A DNA stretch of 64,000 nucleotides from Monocercomonoides exilis (GCA_001643675.2 LSRY02000034.1:186001-250000); one strand, 5' to 3'. Shown: positions 9,956 to 21,894, counted from the first letter of the stretch. Translations and numbers: made by a program. Notes: a model not told the origin generated them from the letters alone.

Positions 9956-12312
9956 ATGGCAATGAGAACATATGCACGACAAGCAGGGGTTACGATGGAG
10001 TATTTAAGCGATATACCTTCGTTTTTTAATTTGGATGACACAATATCTGAGCTTATTTCTGTTAATCATCCAACTCACGCAAAATTTGTCAATCTTCCAG
10101 AACCTTTGATAAAAGGTTACATATACTTTGCTTTTTGTGTAATTTTAAATAGTATTTTTGTTTTTCTTATTTCGTCAATAGCAATCATTTTATCTGCCAG
10201 AGAGATTTTCCATGAAGAAGAAACACTTCTCACGTTAGAGGCACCAATCAAGATTTGTGGAGATATTCATGGACAATATTACGATTTGATGAGATTGTTT
10301 GATCTTGGAGGATTTCCTCCAGATGAAAAATATCTATTTCTTGGTGGTTTGCGCTGATTCTGTTAGTTGTTATCCATTTATTTCGATTATCCTTTCTCAA
10401 TCAAATAGATTATGTTGATAGAGGAGAGTTTTCTATTGAAACTATAACACTTCTTTTGTGTTATAAAATTAAGCATCCAAAGAGCATCTTTATGCTTCGT
10501 GGGAATCATGAATGTGCGACAGTCAATCGGTTGTACGGATTCTTTGACGATTGTTTGTTATTTTCATTTTTTGTATTTTTTCTGACAAAGCATAACGTTT
10601 TCACACTTGCTAATTAAAACATAATTATTAATAATTTTTGTTTATAGGTTATACTCGATATTCTGAAGGACTTTGGAGAATGTTCAATGAATTATTCAGC
10701 TTTTTCCCGATTTGTGCTGTTTGTAGTTATTGTTTCTTTAGGATTTTTTATTTTTACTTTTAATAAAATTTAATATTGCGTTTTATCTTCCATTCTTCTT
10801 CTTTTCATTGCTATTTCAAAATTACCGTCATTTTCGCATTAATTTTGTATTTTCATTTGCAAATTCAAACAACCTCATTACTCAACTTACCCCTTTTCTT
10901 TTTGCGTCCAAATGTATCTTTCCATTGCAACAGACAATCAACGACAAGATCTTCTGCACACACGGCGGCCTTTCCCCTTCATTCAAATCGCTCGAAGAAA
11001 TCAAGCAGATTCCGCGCCCTTTGAAAATCCCAGATAGAGGGCTCCTCTGCGACCTGCTGTGGGCCGATCCTTCGCTCTCCATTCAGACGTGGGACAAGAA
11101 CGAGCGGGGCATCTCGTATGTGTTTGGGGAAGACGCCGTGGTGGACTTTCTGAACAAGCTGGACTTCGACTTGGTGGTGAGGGCACATCAGGTGGTGACG
11201 GACGGGTTTGAGATGATTATGGACCAGCGGCTGGTGACGATCTTCTCCGCCCCGAACTACTGCAACGAGTTCGACAACGCGGGTGGGATTCTGAATGTCG
11301 GGAAGACGCTGCTGTGCACATTCAGCGTGATCCGCCCGCGCGACACTCCGCTGCTGATCTTCCAGCGGAGCTGTGTGAGGCGATACCCGGCTGGCTACAC
11401 GACAAGAGTGAGCGAGCTTCCGTGCGACCCGTCGGTGTTTGACACAAGCACGATGATGATGCTGCTGCCCATGAGTGACTACGGCGTGGCAGAGTATGTG
11501 GAGGAAGGAGGGGATGACATGGAGATGGAGATGGAGGAAGGGTGTGCGTTGGATGGGGAAGACGAGGAGGAAGAGGACGAGGAGATGCAGCAGCCGATGG
11601 GGAAAGAAGAGCTGTGTGCAGAGCAAAAAAGGTTTGCGAGAGTGAAGCAGCGGATTGCATCGTCAGAGATGGGTTCTTCTTCTGTTTCTCCTTCTTCTTC
11701 GTCGTCGTCATCATCATTGTTATCTTCTTCTTCCTCCTCCTCTTCCTCTTCTCTTCCATATCGATCACCTTTGGCTTCACCGTCTGCTTCGAAAGTTCGA
11801 AGAATGAAGGCGTTAGCCTCAGCTTCATCATCATCATCTTCTTCTTCTTCTTCTTCCAGTTCAACATCTCCTTCTTCCTCATCTTCATCATCTTCATTGT
11901 CTTCGTCAAGTCTTTCCTGCTTCCCTTTCAATTCACCAACTGCTTCAGCCACTTCTTCTGCCCTCTCCACCCCTGCACACACAAGAGACCAATTCGGAAG
12001 ACCTCTTTCTCCGCTTCCTTCCCGACTTCAATCATCATCATCCTCCTCTTCTTCCTCTTCCTCTTCTTCCTCTTCCACTGCATTAGGCACACTCCAATCA
12101 ATGCCACTATCCACTCCTGGCTCATCTCACACAGCCAACAGCTCTTCTTCCAATATTCGTCCACACAGTCCAACTTTATCATCATCATCTTCTTCTTCCT
12201 CCTCCTCTTCCTCTTTGCTTTCCTCGTCCTCTCAGTCTTCTTCCTTGCTGAATTCACGACGCCCTATTTCTCCCACTTCTTATACACATTCATCTCGACA
12301 GCCAAGTCTAGG

Positions 12313-12345
<33 letters not shown>

Positions 12346-12490
12346 TTCTTCTCTATCAGGTTCACTTGCACGTCCAAAAAGTCCTTCTTTATCTTCTTCC
12401 TCATCTTCCTCTTCTGGCTCATCAATCAGAAGCTCTGCACCTTATCTATCAACAGGAAGTTATCTTCCTCGTTCTTCGTCAAAACGATGA
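9956..12490 (+). CDS. PP1-type Ser/Thr phosphatase with long poly-Ser C-terminal tail
   Basis: Metal-dependent protein phosphatase. Five exons: 9956 to about 10114, 10182-10344, 10409 to about 10550, about 10649-10723, and 10932-12490. Motifs in order are [25 protein letters not shown] across an intron, [33 protein letters not shown] and [17 protein letters not shown]. These carry the usual metal and phosphate ligands D, H, D, N, H, H. They match PP1 better than PP2A or calcineurin. The catalytic domain ends near 11335. After it comes an acidic segment, then about 270 residues dominated by serine runs, ending RSSSKR and TGA. Such a tail is not part of ordinary PP1 and could be a substrate-targeting or phosphorylated region. 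The last exon is clearly richer in G and C than the first four. Confidence 0.9.
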
Positions 12491-12650
12491 TGTTTTTAAA
12501 TTTTTCATTCATTTTCTGTATCTCTTTCCTTTCTATGTTCATTCATTTATTGTTTCTCGTTTTCCTTCTTTTCTCTCTCTCTTTCTTGGTTTGTGAGAGT
12601 TTGTTCTTTTCATGATTGTGCTTTATTACTCTTCACTTGTCTTCATTCAG

Positions 12651-12673
12651 ATTCTTAGGTTTTTACTAAGAAT
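12651..12673. other. Perfect hairpin downstream of the phosphatase gene
   Basis: ATTCTTAG, a 7-nt loop, then CTAAGAAT. The 8-bp stem lies about 160 bp after the phosphatase stop codon, so it could be a 3'-UTR structure. There is no evidence beyond the symmetry. Confidence 0.35.
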
Positions 12674-12935
12674 AGCAAGATGTGGTGAATTAAGGGGTAG
12701 TTGCTATTTTTTGATGCTCTTTTTTCTATTCCAAGTAAAATTTTAGCTTATCTTTTATTATCAAAATTATTATTATAATTATTATTATTCTCATTCAGCA
12801 ACTTTTATCGCTTTTTTTCACAGAGGTTTGTGGGTTCTCTTCTTTGCTTGCGCATTCATTTCGCAATATTTCATAGAAATTAGGTTAATCACATCATTCA
12901 CTCAAACAATTTGAAGACTTAATTTTATTTTTCAT

Positions 12936-13005
12936 TCTCTTTCTCTCTCTTTCTCTCTCTTTCTCTCTCTTTCTCTCTCTTTCTCTCTCTTTCTCTCTCT
13001 TTCTC
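12936..13005. repeat. (CTTTCTCT)n microsatellite
   Basis: About eight to nine tandem copies of the 8-nt unit CTTTCTCT, nearly perfect. The antisense frame reads as Lys/Arg/Glu repeats and is not taken as a gene. Confidence 0.9.
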
Positions 13006-13334
13006 ATTCTTTCATTCTTTTTACTGCGAAAAACAAAATAAATAAACAATTGGAATGTTGAAGAGCTTAACGTGGAAATGACATGTGGAGTTTGGGTCAT
13101 GTAACTCCATCATCATCAAAAAAATAAAAATAAAAATAAAAAATCAAGCGTTATGGAAATTCTGATAGAAATGTGCATCATTATGGATTGCTCTGAGAAA
13201 ATTTTAAAAGAGAATTAAAAATTAAATTAAAAAAGGAGTAATAATAATAATAATATATGAAAGCGGAGAAAACCTGAAAAAAATATAGAAGGAAAAGAAA
13301 AAATGACAATTGATAAATAAAAATACAGAAGTTA

Positions 13335-13473
13335 TGCGCCAAGACATATTCATGTGGTTAGACGAACGCACAAGCTAACCACAGCCAGCTGTCTTGGAAC
13401 TTGCCACAGCTTCTGCATTTCTCACGCTTTGCGAGTGACTTCTTATGAAAAAAAGGCAATGTTCTAGACAGAA
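13335..13473 (+). ncRNA. Candidate structured RNA, possibly an H/ACA snoRNA
   Basis: Two consecutive hairpins are visible. In the first, CCAAGACA (13339-13346) pairs with TGTCTTGG (13390-13397), and inside it TGTGGTTAG (13353-13361) pairs with CTAACCACA (13375-13383). The two stems are separated by a 6+6 nt internal loop, the usual geometry of a pseudouridylation pocket. In the second, TTGCC (13401-13405) can pair with GGCAA (13455-13459) around an inner stem TCACGC/GC-GA-GTGA. An ACA triplet follows at 13468-13470. The hinge has no clean ANANNA box, so the class is uncertain, but the first hairpin is too regular to be casual. It lies between two convergent protein genes. Confidence 0.4.
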
Positions 13474-14398
13474 AAGGAAAAGGGATAAATTCTAAAAAGG
13501 GGAAGAAGAAGAAGAAGAAGAATTGAGAAAGAATAACAAGAAAGACGAATTCAGGCTAATGTGAAAAGAATAGGTGAATCGTAATGCAAAAAAGAAACAA
13601 AGAAGAAGATTGACAAAAGAATACTCATATTGAAATTTTTGAATAAAAAATTGGAGAAATTTTATGTTCATAAAAAAAATTGAAGGTGTTAGGTAACATC
13701 TGTTAAATTGACAATAATGAAACTTTGTAATGATAATGATAATTATTTTTATTATTTCAAAATATTGATTCTTTCAATATGCATTCACATGTCAATCTCT
13801 TTCAAATAACGCACTAGAAGAAAATTACACAAGAACTTCAAAGAGGGTGAAAAAAAGGCAAAGATAAAAATGAGGGGGGAAAATCGTTAAAGATAACTTC
13901 AAGTGTATCAAGATATAAATAGAATGAATTATTGAAACTTTCATTTTCCTTCTCTTCCCACCTTTCTCGAATGAAAAAAAAAGCATATTTTGATGTTCTT
14001 TTCATGAAAACAGCAGGAAAAAATGAAGGAAAAGAGTCGAAACGGTGAGGAGGGGGGATAAAGGGTGAATACGAATTCTTATGAAACTGTAGCTAAATTT
14101 ACAATAATTAACTCGAAAGAAAACAGGAACGAGCTAACTAATTCGAAAAAAATAGTTAAAACCATAAATATGTAGATTGCAAGTCAAAACGCAATACCAA
14201 AACACATAAATTTCAACATTAAAACGATTGTTGCGCTTTAACTTAATTCTAATTCAACAAACAAAAAAGAGTGAAAAAAACAGAAAAATAGAGAGAAAGA
14301 GTGAGAGAAAGAGAAAGATAGAAAGAAGCAAAGCAATTGATAATTAATTTTTTTTTTTGAAAACGGACTTTTTCTTTTCTTAATTGTCATTTAGAAGC

Positions 14399-15690
14399 TT
14401 AAACGACGGTTTTTGGAGCATTTTTTTGCTTTTCCAAAATATTTAAATACGAATAGATGAACACTCCGCTGACTGTAATAATCATTCCAATGATCTTTCT
14501 GAGAGAAAGGGTTTCTTTGAACAAGAGCGTTCCCAGAACAAGAATTGACACAGTCTTGAGATTGGACACAACACTATAACTGTAATGAAACAAAAAAAAT
14601 GTTGGGTTTTTGTTTTTTTGAAACATAAATTAGAGATAGAAATAATGTTAACGTTGAATTATAAATTCAAATAAAATGATAAATAAATAAATAAATAAAT
14701 TTTTCGCTTTTTATAACAAAGAAGCAAACGTCAATGCTGAAGTCCTGCGAGTAACCACAAACAATGAGATGTTCACCCCAACAGAAAGTGTTGCAGTCAC
14801 AAGGATTGCAGCCTACATAAATTTGTGAAAAATAAACAATTCGGTTCAATGAGGACAAATATTTTTGTATGCAATAAAAATAATTTAATAATAATGCATA
14901 CGACAATTGTTGGAGTATATGTAACATTCCAAATACTGGAAGGATCAGTAAAGCTGTAATTTTCTTGAAATGCAACAAATGAAAGCAAAAGCAAAGCAGA
15001 AATTGGAGTTTCAAAAAGAAGAATCTGATATTCATTGCAGTTGAGCTCTGTTTGCTTTGAGCGAGACATTATTACATACAATGCAGAAGCAAATGCACCT
15101 GAAGCACCAATAATAAATCCTTTAATATTCTAAAAATGAAAATAAAATTGTATTTTTTAAATTTTTATTAATCTTGGTTTAACGTACCATTGAAAAATCT
15201 TGAACGGTGCAAAGGCCTATTCCAACCATGATAACGAGAAGAGAAGCTTGAATTGGCACAGGGAATCTCTTTTTGTAGAAAATAAATTCGATCAAGCAGA
15301 CGCAAGGCATTGCTGCTATTTTCATTGTTTGATAAAATCCGACCTATTGAAGAAAAGAAATATGATCATAAAACAATTATTGAATGAAGGAATTCATACA
15401 GAATTGTATTGAATGGATAGGTTGTTCAAAACAATGCTTGCGCAAAATGATATTGAAAGTGGTAAAACTTTTCTTATTGACAACCACTTGAATTGAAATA
15501 CTTTGAGAAGGCATAGCATGCAAAGCACAGAAAATGTTGTAAAAAAGTGAATCATTGTCAAAGTCGTTCCAAATGGCCATTGTTTAAATGCAAATTTGTT
15601 TACTAGCACGACGGAAACACAGCAGAACCAATTTAAAAATAATGGAGTTGCAATTTGAACGTTGGAATAATGTTCTTTTTCTGAATTCAT
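14399..15690 (-). CDS. Triose-phosphate/nucleotide-sugar transporter family protein (SLC35E3-like)
   Basis: Multi-pass membrane transporter of the drug/metabolite superfamily, most likely exchanging nucleotide sugars or sugar phosphates in Golgi/ER membranes. ATG is at 15688-15690. Exon 1 contains ATPLFLNWFCCVSVVLVNKF, typical of the first helix of this family, then FGTTLTMIHFFTTF. Exon 2 begins VGFYQTMKIAAMPCVCLIEF, matching the conserved FYQ-x-x-K-x-x-x-P segment. Later exons give IKGFIIGASGAFASALYVIM, TATLSVGVNISLFVVTRRTS and SYSVVSNLKTVSILVLGTLL, then GMIITVSGVFIYSYLNILEK. About ten hydrophobic segments are present and the size (about 310 residues) fits the family. The substrate cannot be read from sequence. 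Divergently paired with the 5-phosphatase gene with only 83 bp between start codons. Confidence 0.85.
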
Positions 15691-15773
15691 TTGTACCTAT
15701 CCTATGGGTTTGATCTTTTTTATCCATAATGCAAGTTTTGAAAAAAACATAATTTATTTCCTTTATTAGTTTT

Positions 15774-17585
15774 ATGAATTTTGCAATTCCTAAAACTAAA
15801 TCTCAATTAACTTCATTTTCTTTGACATGGAATTTGTACGGAAAAGTATGTGCAATTGCTTTTTCGCAAAATTTCAAATTTTCGACTTTTTGAGCAGGTA
15901 CCAACTGAAGAAATGCTAGACTTTATCCCTTTTGGTCGTTACGATATTTATGCAATCGGAACAGAGGAGTGCGAACGAAGCATATCGGTTTAATTATCAT
16001 TTTTGGGATTATTTATCACTTTTCTTGTTTGGTTAAATGAATGTAGTCTTCTATTTTTTTTGAAAAAAAAGCAAAATGGGAAGCATTGCTCCTTAAACAT
16101 TTCGAAAAACATCACTACGTGCCTGTTAGGATGTGCACTTTGGTTGCAATACATATTGGAGTATTTATCAGAGCCCGTCTTTTTCCTGAAATAACTTGCA
16201 TTAGAAGTGGGAGCATTGCAACAGGCTTCAAAAACATTATAGGTAACAAGGGAGCAGTTGCTGTAGCATTTTGCTATCATGGATATTCGTTTCTTTTCCT
16301 TTGCTCTCATTTTGAAGCAAAGCAAGACAAAGTCGCAAAGCGAAACGAGAACTACCACCGAATACAAAACAGCCTCCAGCTCAGCCCCTGCCAGCACGAG
16401 ATCACTTCTTCGCCTTCGGAGCCTCTGCATTTAAAGCGGCCTTCTGTCTGGCCGCCGGAGCCGACGCGTGCTTCTGACAAGCCCCAGCGGATATTTCCGC
16501 GTTCTTTGACACCGCCTCCTCGAATGATTGCGCTGTTTCGCCACGACCCTGATCCAGTTCTGTGTGATGATAACACTAATAACATCAGCAGCCTTTTGCA
16601 GTTGGCACTTGCGAATCCATCGCAGTCTGCGTTTCCTTCGCATTCTCCTTCTCCTTATCCTTCTCCTTCGTTGTCGTCTTCATCATCATCATCATCTTCT
16701 TCTTCTTCTTCTTCTCCTCCTCCTCCTCCTCCTCCTCCTCCTACTGCTCTTCCTCCCTCCTCCTCTTCTTATTCTTCTTCAATTGCTTCGTCAAGCGACG
16801 CATCATCAAACCGGATGATAAATTTGACTCCAATGCAAGAAACGCCTTCATCAGCAGAAGCAGCAACAATGAAAGCAACAACTAGCTCATCTTCTTCTTC
16901 ACCATCTTCTACTTCTTCCTCCTCCTCCTCCTCCTCCTCCTCTTCCTTTCCTTCTCCAACTTCCTCTCCATTCCCATCTCCATTCCCATCTTCAAACAAT
17001 AATCAAACTGCGTTTTTGAATCAATCAGTCGATTTGAGTGGAACGCTTTCAGACACAAAGACTCTTCTGCCACATTCTCTTCTGTTTCAACAACAACAAC
17101 AACAACTGCAGCAGCAGCAGCAGCTTGGAAACACTTCATTTAGCTTTGTTGTTCCTAATTCTTCTTCTTCTGCTTCTTCTTCTTCTTCTTCTTCTTCCAT
17201 TTCATCATCATCTTCCTCCTCATCCTCTTCTCCTTCTTCCTCCTCATCCTCTTCTTCTTCCTCTCCTTTCCCTTCTCCTTTCCCTTCTCTTTCTTACTCT
17301 CTTGCACATCAACATTCAACAAGCGCTTTGCCTCTTTCAAACACCTCACACAACATTTCAAGCATTTCGATTGAATCTCCTTCTTCTTCCTCTTCCTCTT
17401 CTTCTTTTCTCTCTTCCACACTTGGTGACAATCAAATAGAGTTTACATCTTCTTCCACTTCCTCCTCCTGTTCTTCTTCTTCTTCTTCTTCTTCTTCTCC
17501 AGCAACCGCTGCCTCTACAATTGCTAAAGCACATTCATTCCACAACACACACGTATCTTGTTTGCCTTCTATTTCATCATCATCA

Positions 17586-17616
<31 letters not shown>

Positions 17617-19061
17617 CTTCTTCTTCTTCTTCTTCTTCTTCCTCTTCCCCTTCTTCCTCTTCTTCTTCCTCTTCCTCCTCCTCTTCTTCTTCTTCTTCTT
17701 CTTCTTCCTCTCTCTCTCCTCTCTCCATCTCTCTCAACACTCAACTCCGCCCCATCAAAGGAAGCAGGCCAAGCACAGCTCAAACAAAACAGTCGAGAAA
17801 ATTGATAAGTCCTCCTATTGCAAACGTGCCTTTACTCACTTCTCCTCTTTTCTTCGGAAATTCTTCTTCTTCTTCTTTTTCACCTTCTTCTTCTTCACCT
17901 TCTTCTTCTTCCCCTTCTGCTTCGTCACAGTTTCCTCTTCCTCTTCCTCTTCCTCTTTCGGTTCCTTCTCCTTCTTCCACCCCTTCATCTCTTTCTTCTC
18001 GTTCCTCGTTTTCTTCAAATTTTTCCTCTTTCTCTTCCTCCTCCTCCTCCTCCTCCTCCTCTCCTTCTTCTTCTTCTTCATTCACCTCTTCCTTTTTCAG
18101 CCCTCGTTTTTCTCCTCTTTCTGCTCCTCTTTCTTCTTCTCCTCTTCTTCTTCCTCAAAATTCACTAAACATTTCAAGCAATCCACATCATCATCTGCCT
18201 TCCATTTCATCTGCTTCTTCGAATTCTTCTTCTTCTTCTTCTTTAAATTCTTCTTCTAATGTAATTCCAGTTCCTCTTTCTCAACCTCTTCCTCTCCCTC
18301 CTCTTCGTTCTTCATCTCCTTCTTCTTCTTCTTCTTCTTCTTCTTCTTCAAATTCTTCTTCAAACAACATATCAAAATCAAATTCTAACACAAATCTTCT
18401 TTTATCATCATCAACAACAACAACTTCTTCCTCCTCTTCCTCTTCTCTTTCTTCTTCTTCTCCTTCTTCTTCTTCCTCTTCTTCTTCTCTTTCCTCCCGC
18501 CAATCATATCAATCATATCAAACAAATCAAACAAATCAATCGTATCAGCCATTCCATTCTTTTCATTCGCCTCGTTTCTCTTCTCTTTCTAACAAGAATA
18601 AAATGATTGTGTTGAAGCCATTGGCAGATGGTTTGTGTTCTGCTGATGATTTCAAAGAGAAAAATCAAAAAATGAAGAAGAAGGAGGAGGAGGAGGAAGA
18701 GGAAATGAAGAAGGAAATGAAGAAGATGAAGAAAGAAGAAGAAGAAGAAGAAGAGAAAGGGAATGAAAAAGAAGAAGGAGAAGAAGGAGAAGAAGAAGGA
18801 GAAGAAGAAATGCAACTTCTTTGCCATTCAGCTACTCCTCCTCCAATCAGAACTCTTTCTCCAATGATGGCTCATCCAAATGCTGCTGTTGATGCTTCTT
18901 CTTCTTCTTCTTCTTCTTCAACTGCTTCTTCTCTTTCTCCTTCTCAAAGTCCACTTTCTTCATCTTCATCATCATCATCTTCTTCTTCTTCTTCTTCGAA
19001 TTATTCTTCATCTTCCTCTTCCTCTTCTTCCTCTTCTTCCTCTTCTTCCTCTTCTTCCTCT

Positions 19062-19097
<36 letters not shown>

Positions 19098-19856
19098 CTT
19101 TCCTCCTGCCACTGCCCCTGTTCACTTCTCCTCACGAACCGCTTCCACTTTGTCATTTGGATGGGCGATTTGAACTATCGAATCGATGGCTCCTTTCCTC
19201 TTGTGATCCATCTGATGAAGAGGGGAGAATACGATGTGCTTTTGAGCAACGACCAATTGACAGCTGAGCGAAGGAAAGGGAATGTGTTTAAAGAAGGTTT
19301 TGTAGAGGCGCCGCTGCTGTTTCCGCCGACGTATAAGCTTGTGCCGAGGGAAAAGAAGAGGAGGAAGAAAGAGGAGGAGGAGGAGGAGGAGAAAGGAGAA
19401 GAAGAAGGAGAAGGAGAAGAAGGAGAAGAAGGGAGAGAAAATCAAAAGCAAATGAATATTTCGAATAAAGAAAAGTCATTGAAAAGTGGAAGAGAGGAAG
19501 ACAAAGGGTGGAGTGGATATGACATTAAAGCAGACAGGATTCCTGCGTGGACTGATCGCATTCTTTGGAAGGTCGGGGGCAAAATGGCAATACAGCTGGA
19601 TAATGTTGCCACAAATTCTGATAAAAAACAGAAATTTTTAAATAAGAAAGAAAATAAAAATAAAAATGGGTTCAAAAATAGAGAGGAGGAAGAAAAATCA
19701 TGGGAAGGAAGGAAATTTATTGTGAGGACAAAAAATGGGGGTAGGCAGCAGCTGAAAGAGTGGAGAACATCAGTGCTTTACTACAATGCCTGCTTTGATG
19801 CGGATATTTCGGATCATCGGCCAGTTTTTGCTGCTCATAAGTTTTCGTTTTTATGA
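15774..19856 (+). CDS. Inositol polyphosphate 5-phosphatase with a ~900-residue insertion in the catalytic domain
   Basis: Removes the 5-phosphate from phosphoinositides or inositol phosphates. ATG is at 15774. Exon 1 ends LTWNLYGK (the family W-N motif). Exon 2 has FGRYDIYAIGTEECERSI. Exon 3, from about 16060, has GSIATGFKNIIGNKGAVAVA and CSHFEAKQDKVAKRNENY. From about 16383 to 19137 the frame is almost pure Ser, with Gln, Pro and Glu runs, about 918 residues. The catalytic fold then resumes with FVIWMGDLNYRIDG, PPTYKL, RIPAWTDRILWK and SDHRPVFAAHKF. A second insert rich in Lys/Glu splits PPTYKL from RIPAWTDRILWK, and a third lies after the DRILWK motif. All catalytic signatures are intact, so the insertions occupy surface loops between secondary structures. 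No membrane anchor, SH2 or Sac domain is visible. Confidence 0.9.
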
Positions 19857-20097
19857 TTGGAAAATAGTTATCATTGATTTATCTCAATTTTTTCATCTTG
19901 AATTTATATTCGTCCTAATCTATTTGTGTTATGTATGAAAATGCAACTAATTTTTTTTTTCGAATATTTATTATTTATTTATATGAATTTGTTAGTATTG
20001 AGGAATTATTTTATTTATTTGTTTATTTTGATGTATTACGCTAAAAATAATTCGAAATGAGAATTTTTGCATTCAAAATAACAATTTTTTCAAACAA

Positions 20098-20275
20098 ATG
20101 GGACGAAATTTTTAGCATTATGAATTTTGTTCCACCAATTTTTTTTTTGATGTTTTTATCAATTTTCTTTTATATCCTTCATAATTAAGTATGGGAATGT
20201 TTGACTTTTTATGATATGATGGAGAAAAAGTTTGGAACAAAACAAAGTTTTTTTCACAAAAGAAACAATTTCGCT
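20098..20275. repeat. Dispersed repeat related to 42780-42957
   Basis: The sequence beginning ATGGGACGAAATTTTTAGCA and ending near TTCGCTCCAA aligns over its whole ~178 nt with the reverse complement of about 42780-42957, inside the Merlin element. Shared landmarks in the same order are ATGAATTTTG(T/C)TCCA, a GGAATG core, AAGTTTGGAACAAA and TTTTTTTCACAAA. By eye roughly 60-65% of positions agree. It is probably a solo remnant of the same element family. Confidence 0.5.
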
Positions 20276-20789
20276 CCAAATTAATAAGCCGAAAATTATA
20301 CAGACTCGAAAGACTTTTATTCAAAGTCGAAAAAAGTGGATAAAAAATATGAGTTTTGCCATTCAAAACATTAATATAAAAATTTCTTTTTTATTTCTTT
20401 TCTTTATTATTGTTGTTTTTATTTTCTTGAAGCAAATAAATATCAAATACAAATTGTTGTTGAACAATAGCAAAGAATCAAATAGTTCAAAAACAGTTTT
20501 ATTTTTTATTCACAATTGAATTATTATCACTTTTTTGTTATTCAAAAAGGAGAAAATAACAAAAACAAATGGGGGGAAAATATGAACATTCAACCTTTTT
20601 TTGCACAAGGCATTGAAAAATTGCTTCACATATAACTTTATTTCACTTTCTCAGATTTCAAAATAAATTTGTTTTTCATGTACGAAAACAGGCATCATTG
20701 AAATTGAAACATAAATCATTGCGTCATTTCACGAATTTCAAAAAAACGACCCATTTTTATTGTGTCTTTTAAATTCAAAAAGTTAAAAA

Positions 20790-21240
20790 GAAGTGCAAAA
20801 TTTTTCTATGAAAATGCCTGAAGTGAAATATTTTTCGCCAAATGAAAAAAATTCAGTTTTGTTTGGTTATTACACTGTGAAAACAATTATTTCGATTTCT
20901 GACAAATGAAAAACCACTTTGATAAGCATAGTCAAAATCTGCTTTATCACAAGGCAAAAAACCACTATCTGATGGATTCATTTGAAAATGTGCGAATCCT
21001 GGAATGAGTGGACAATCAGAATCAAATGTTATCACATCGGTTTTTGCACAACATTTTGTGACTGCGTCTGATTGTGATTATACACGATGTCACTTGACAT
21101 TGAGAATACTAATAATAAATAAATTAATTAATTTGTTTTAGATCGATTTTTCCATATTAAAGATTCTTCATAAATACACTTTTTTCAATTGGGGGAAAAT
21201 ATTTTTCTTCAGGCATTTTCATTGAATAATCATGCGCTTC
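20790..21240. repeat. Inverted repeat, degraded MITE-like structure
   Basis: The left arm (20790-20842) contains ATGAAAATGCCTGAAG and ATATTTTTCGCCAA. The right arm (21187-21240) holds the reverse complement with about 80% agreement over some 50 nt, and both arms have GAAG(T/C)GCA at their outer ends. The interior of about 340 nt carries only a short unexplained frame. No target duplication was found. Confidence 0.45.
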
Positions 21241-21709
21241 AGATATACTTTTTGTGAACAAAAATTTTCAACAAAATTGGTTCATTTTTCGAAACATGTT
21301 TATGTTCACAAAGCATAATGTTATTATATCAATGATGTTTGTTAACAGACATGAAAATCTTATTTATTTTGAAAATTAGATAAAGTTTCAAAATGTTATA
21401 AGTGAAACAAAACTTTCATGTGTTGTGCATAAAAAGCTTGAAAGTCCAAATTTTCCCACAAATAAGAGTTTAATAATTTTCCATCCAAAAATACTCAAAA
21501 AATCTTATAGCGAGAGGAAAAAACCGTTCGCTTTTCATTATCTTTCGAATAAAATTTCCACATATTTGAAATTAATAGATTATTTCGAAAGAAAATGTCA
21601 AGTGTGAAAGTTTCTTCCCATTGGTGGTTTTTCACTCGCTGAAATTTTTGAAACGAATTGAAAGATATTTGAAAACACAGAAAATGAAAAAAAGATTCCC
21701 CACTATATC

Positions 21710-21717
21710 TTCTTTTG
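21710..21717. repeat. Left target-site duplication TTCTTTTG
   Basis: Identical to 25247-25254; the two copies bracket the hAT-type element exactly at its inverted-repeat ends. Confidence 0.85.
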
Positions 21718-21894
21718 TAGACCTGTGCGACAAGTGGCTAAATTTGTCAGTAACTGACACAGGTGACCGACAGGTCAATTATTACTGATCACAACCATTG
21801 TTTTTTTTATTATTTTCATTTTTGGGAGTATTTTTTCGAATATAAAAATAAAATGTTTTAATAATTTTTTTTTCAAATAATTGACAGAATGTTT

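Larger units (their letters stand above)
12491..14398. other. 1.9-kb intergenic region between convergent genes
   Basis: No coding gene recognised. It contains a perfect 8-bp hairpin at 12651-12673, a pyrimidine microsatellite at about 12936-13005, a candidate structured RNA at 13335-13473 (listed separately) and purine-rich spacers. The region separates the 3' ends of the phosphatase and transporter genes. Confidence 0.6.
19857..21709. other. Gene-poor AT-rich region with decayed repeats
   Basis: No confident gene. It holds a repeat related to one inside the Merlin element (20098-20275) and an inverted-repeat structure (20790-21240), both listed separately. A 60-codon minus-strand frame at 20853-21035 (with the segment FDSDCPLIPGFAHFQMNPSD) looks less random than its surroundings and sits between the two inverted arms, but it has no recognisable relatives. 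Confidence 0.5.

Noticed and set aside
12894-13100. Minus-strand frame over the CTTTCTCT repeat
   Set aside because: It encodes only a Lys/Arg/Glu repeat from a microsatellite.
16769-19479. Antisense Glu/Arg/Lys-rich and Leu/Phe-rich frames opposite the 5-phosphatase insert
   Set aside because: Only the Ser frame is continuous with conserved catalytic motifs on both sides; the others are frame shadows of TCT/TCC repeats.
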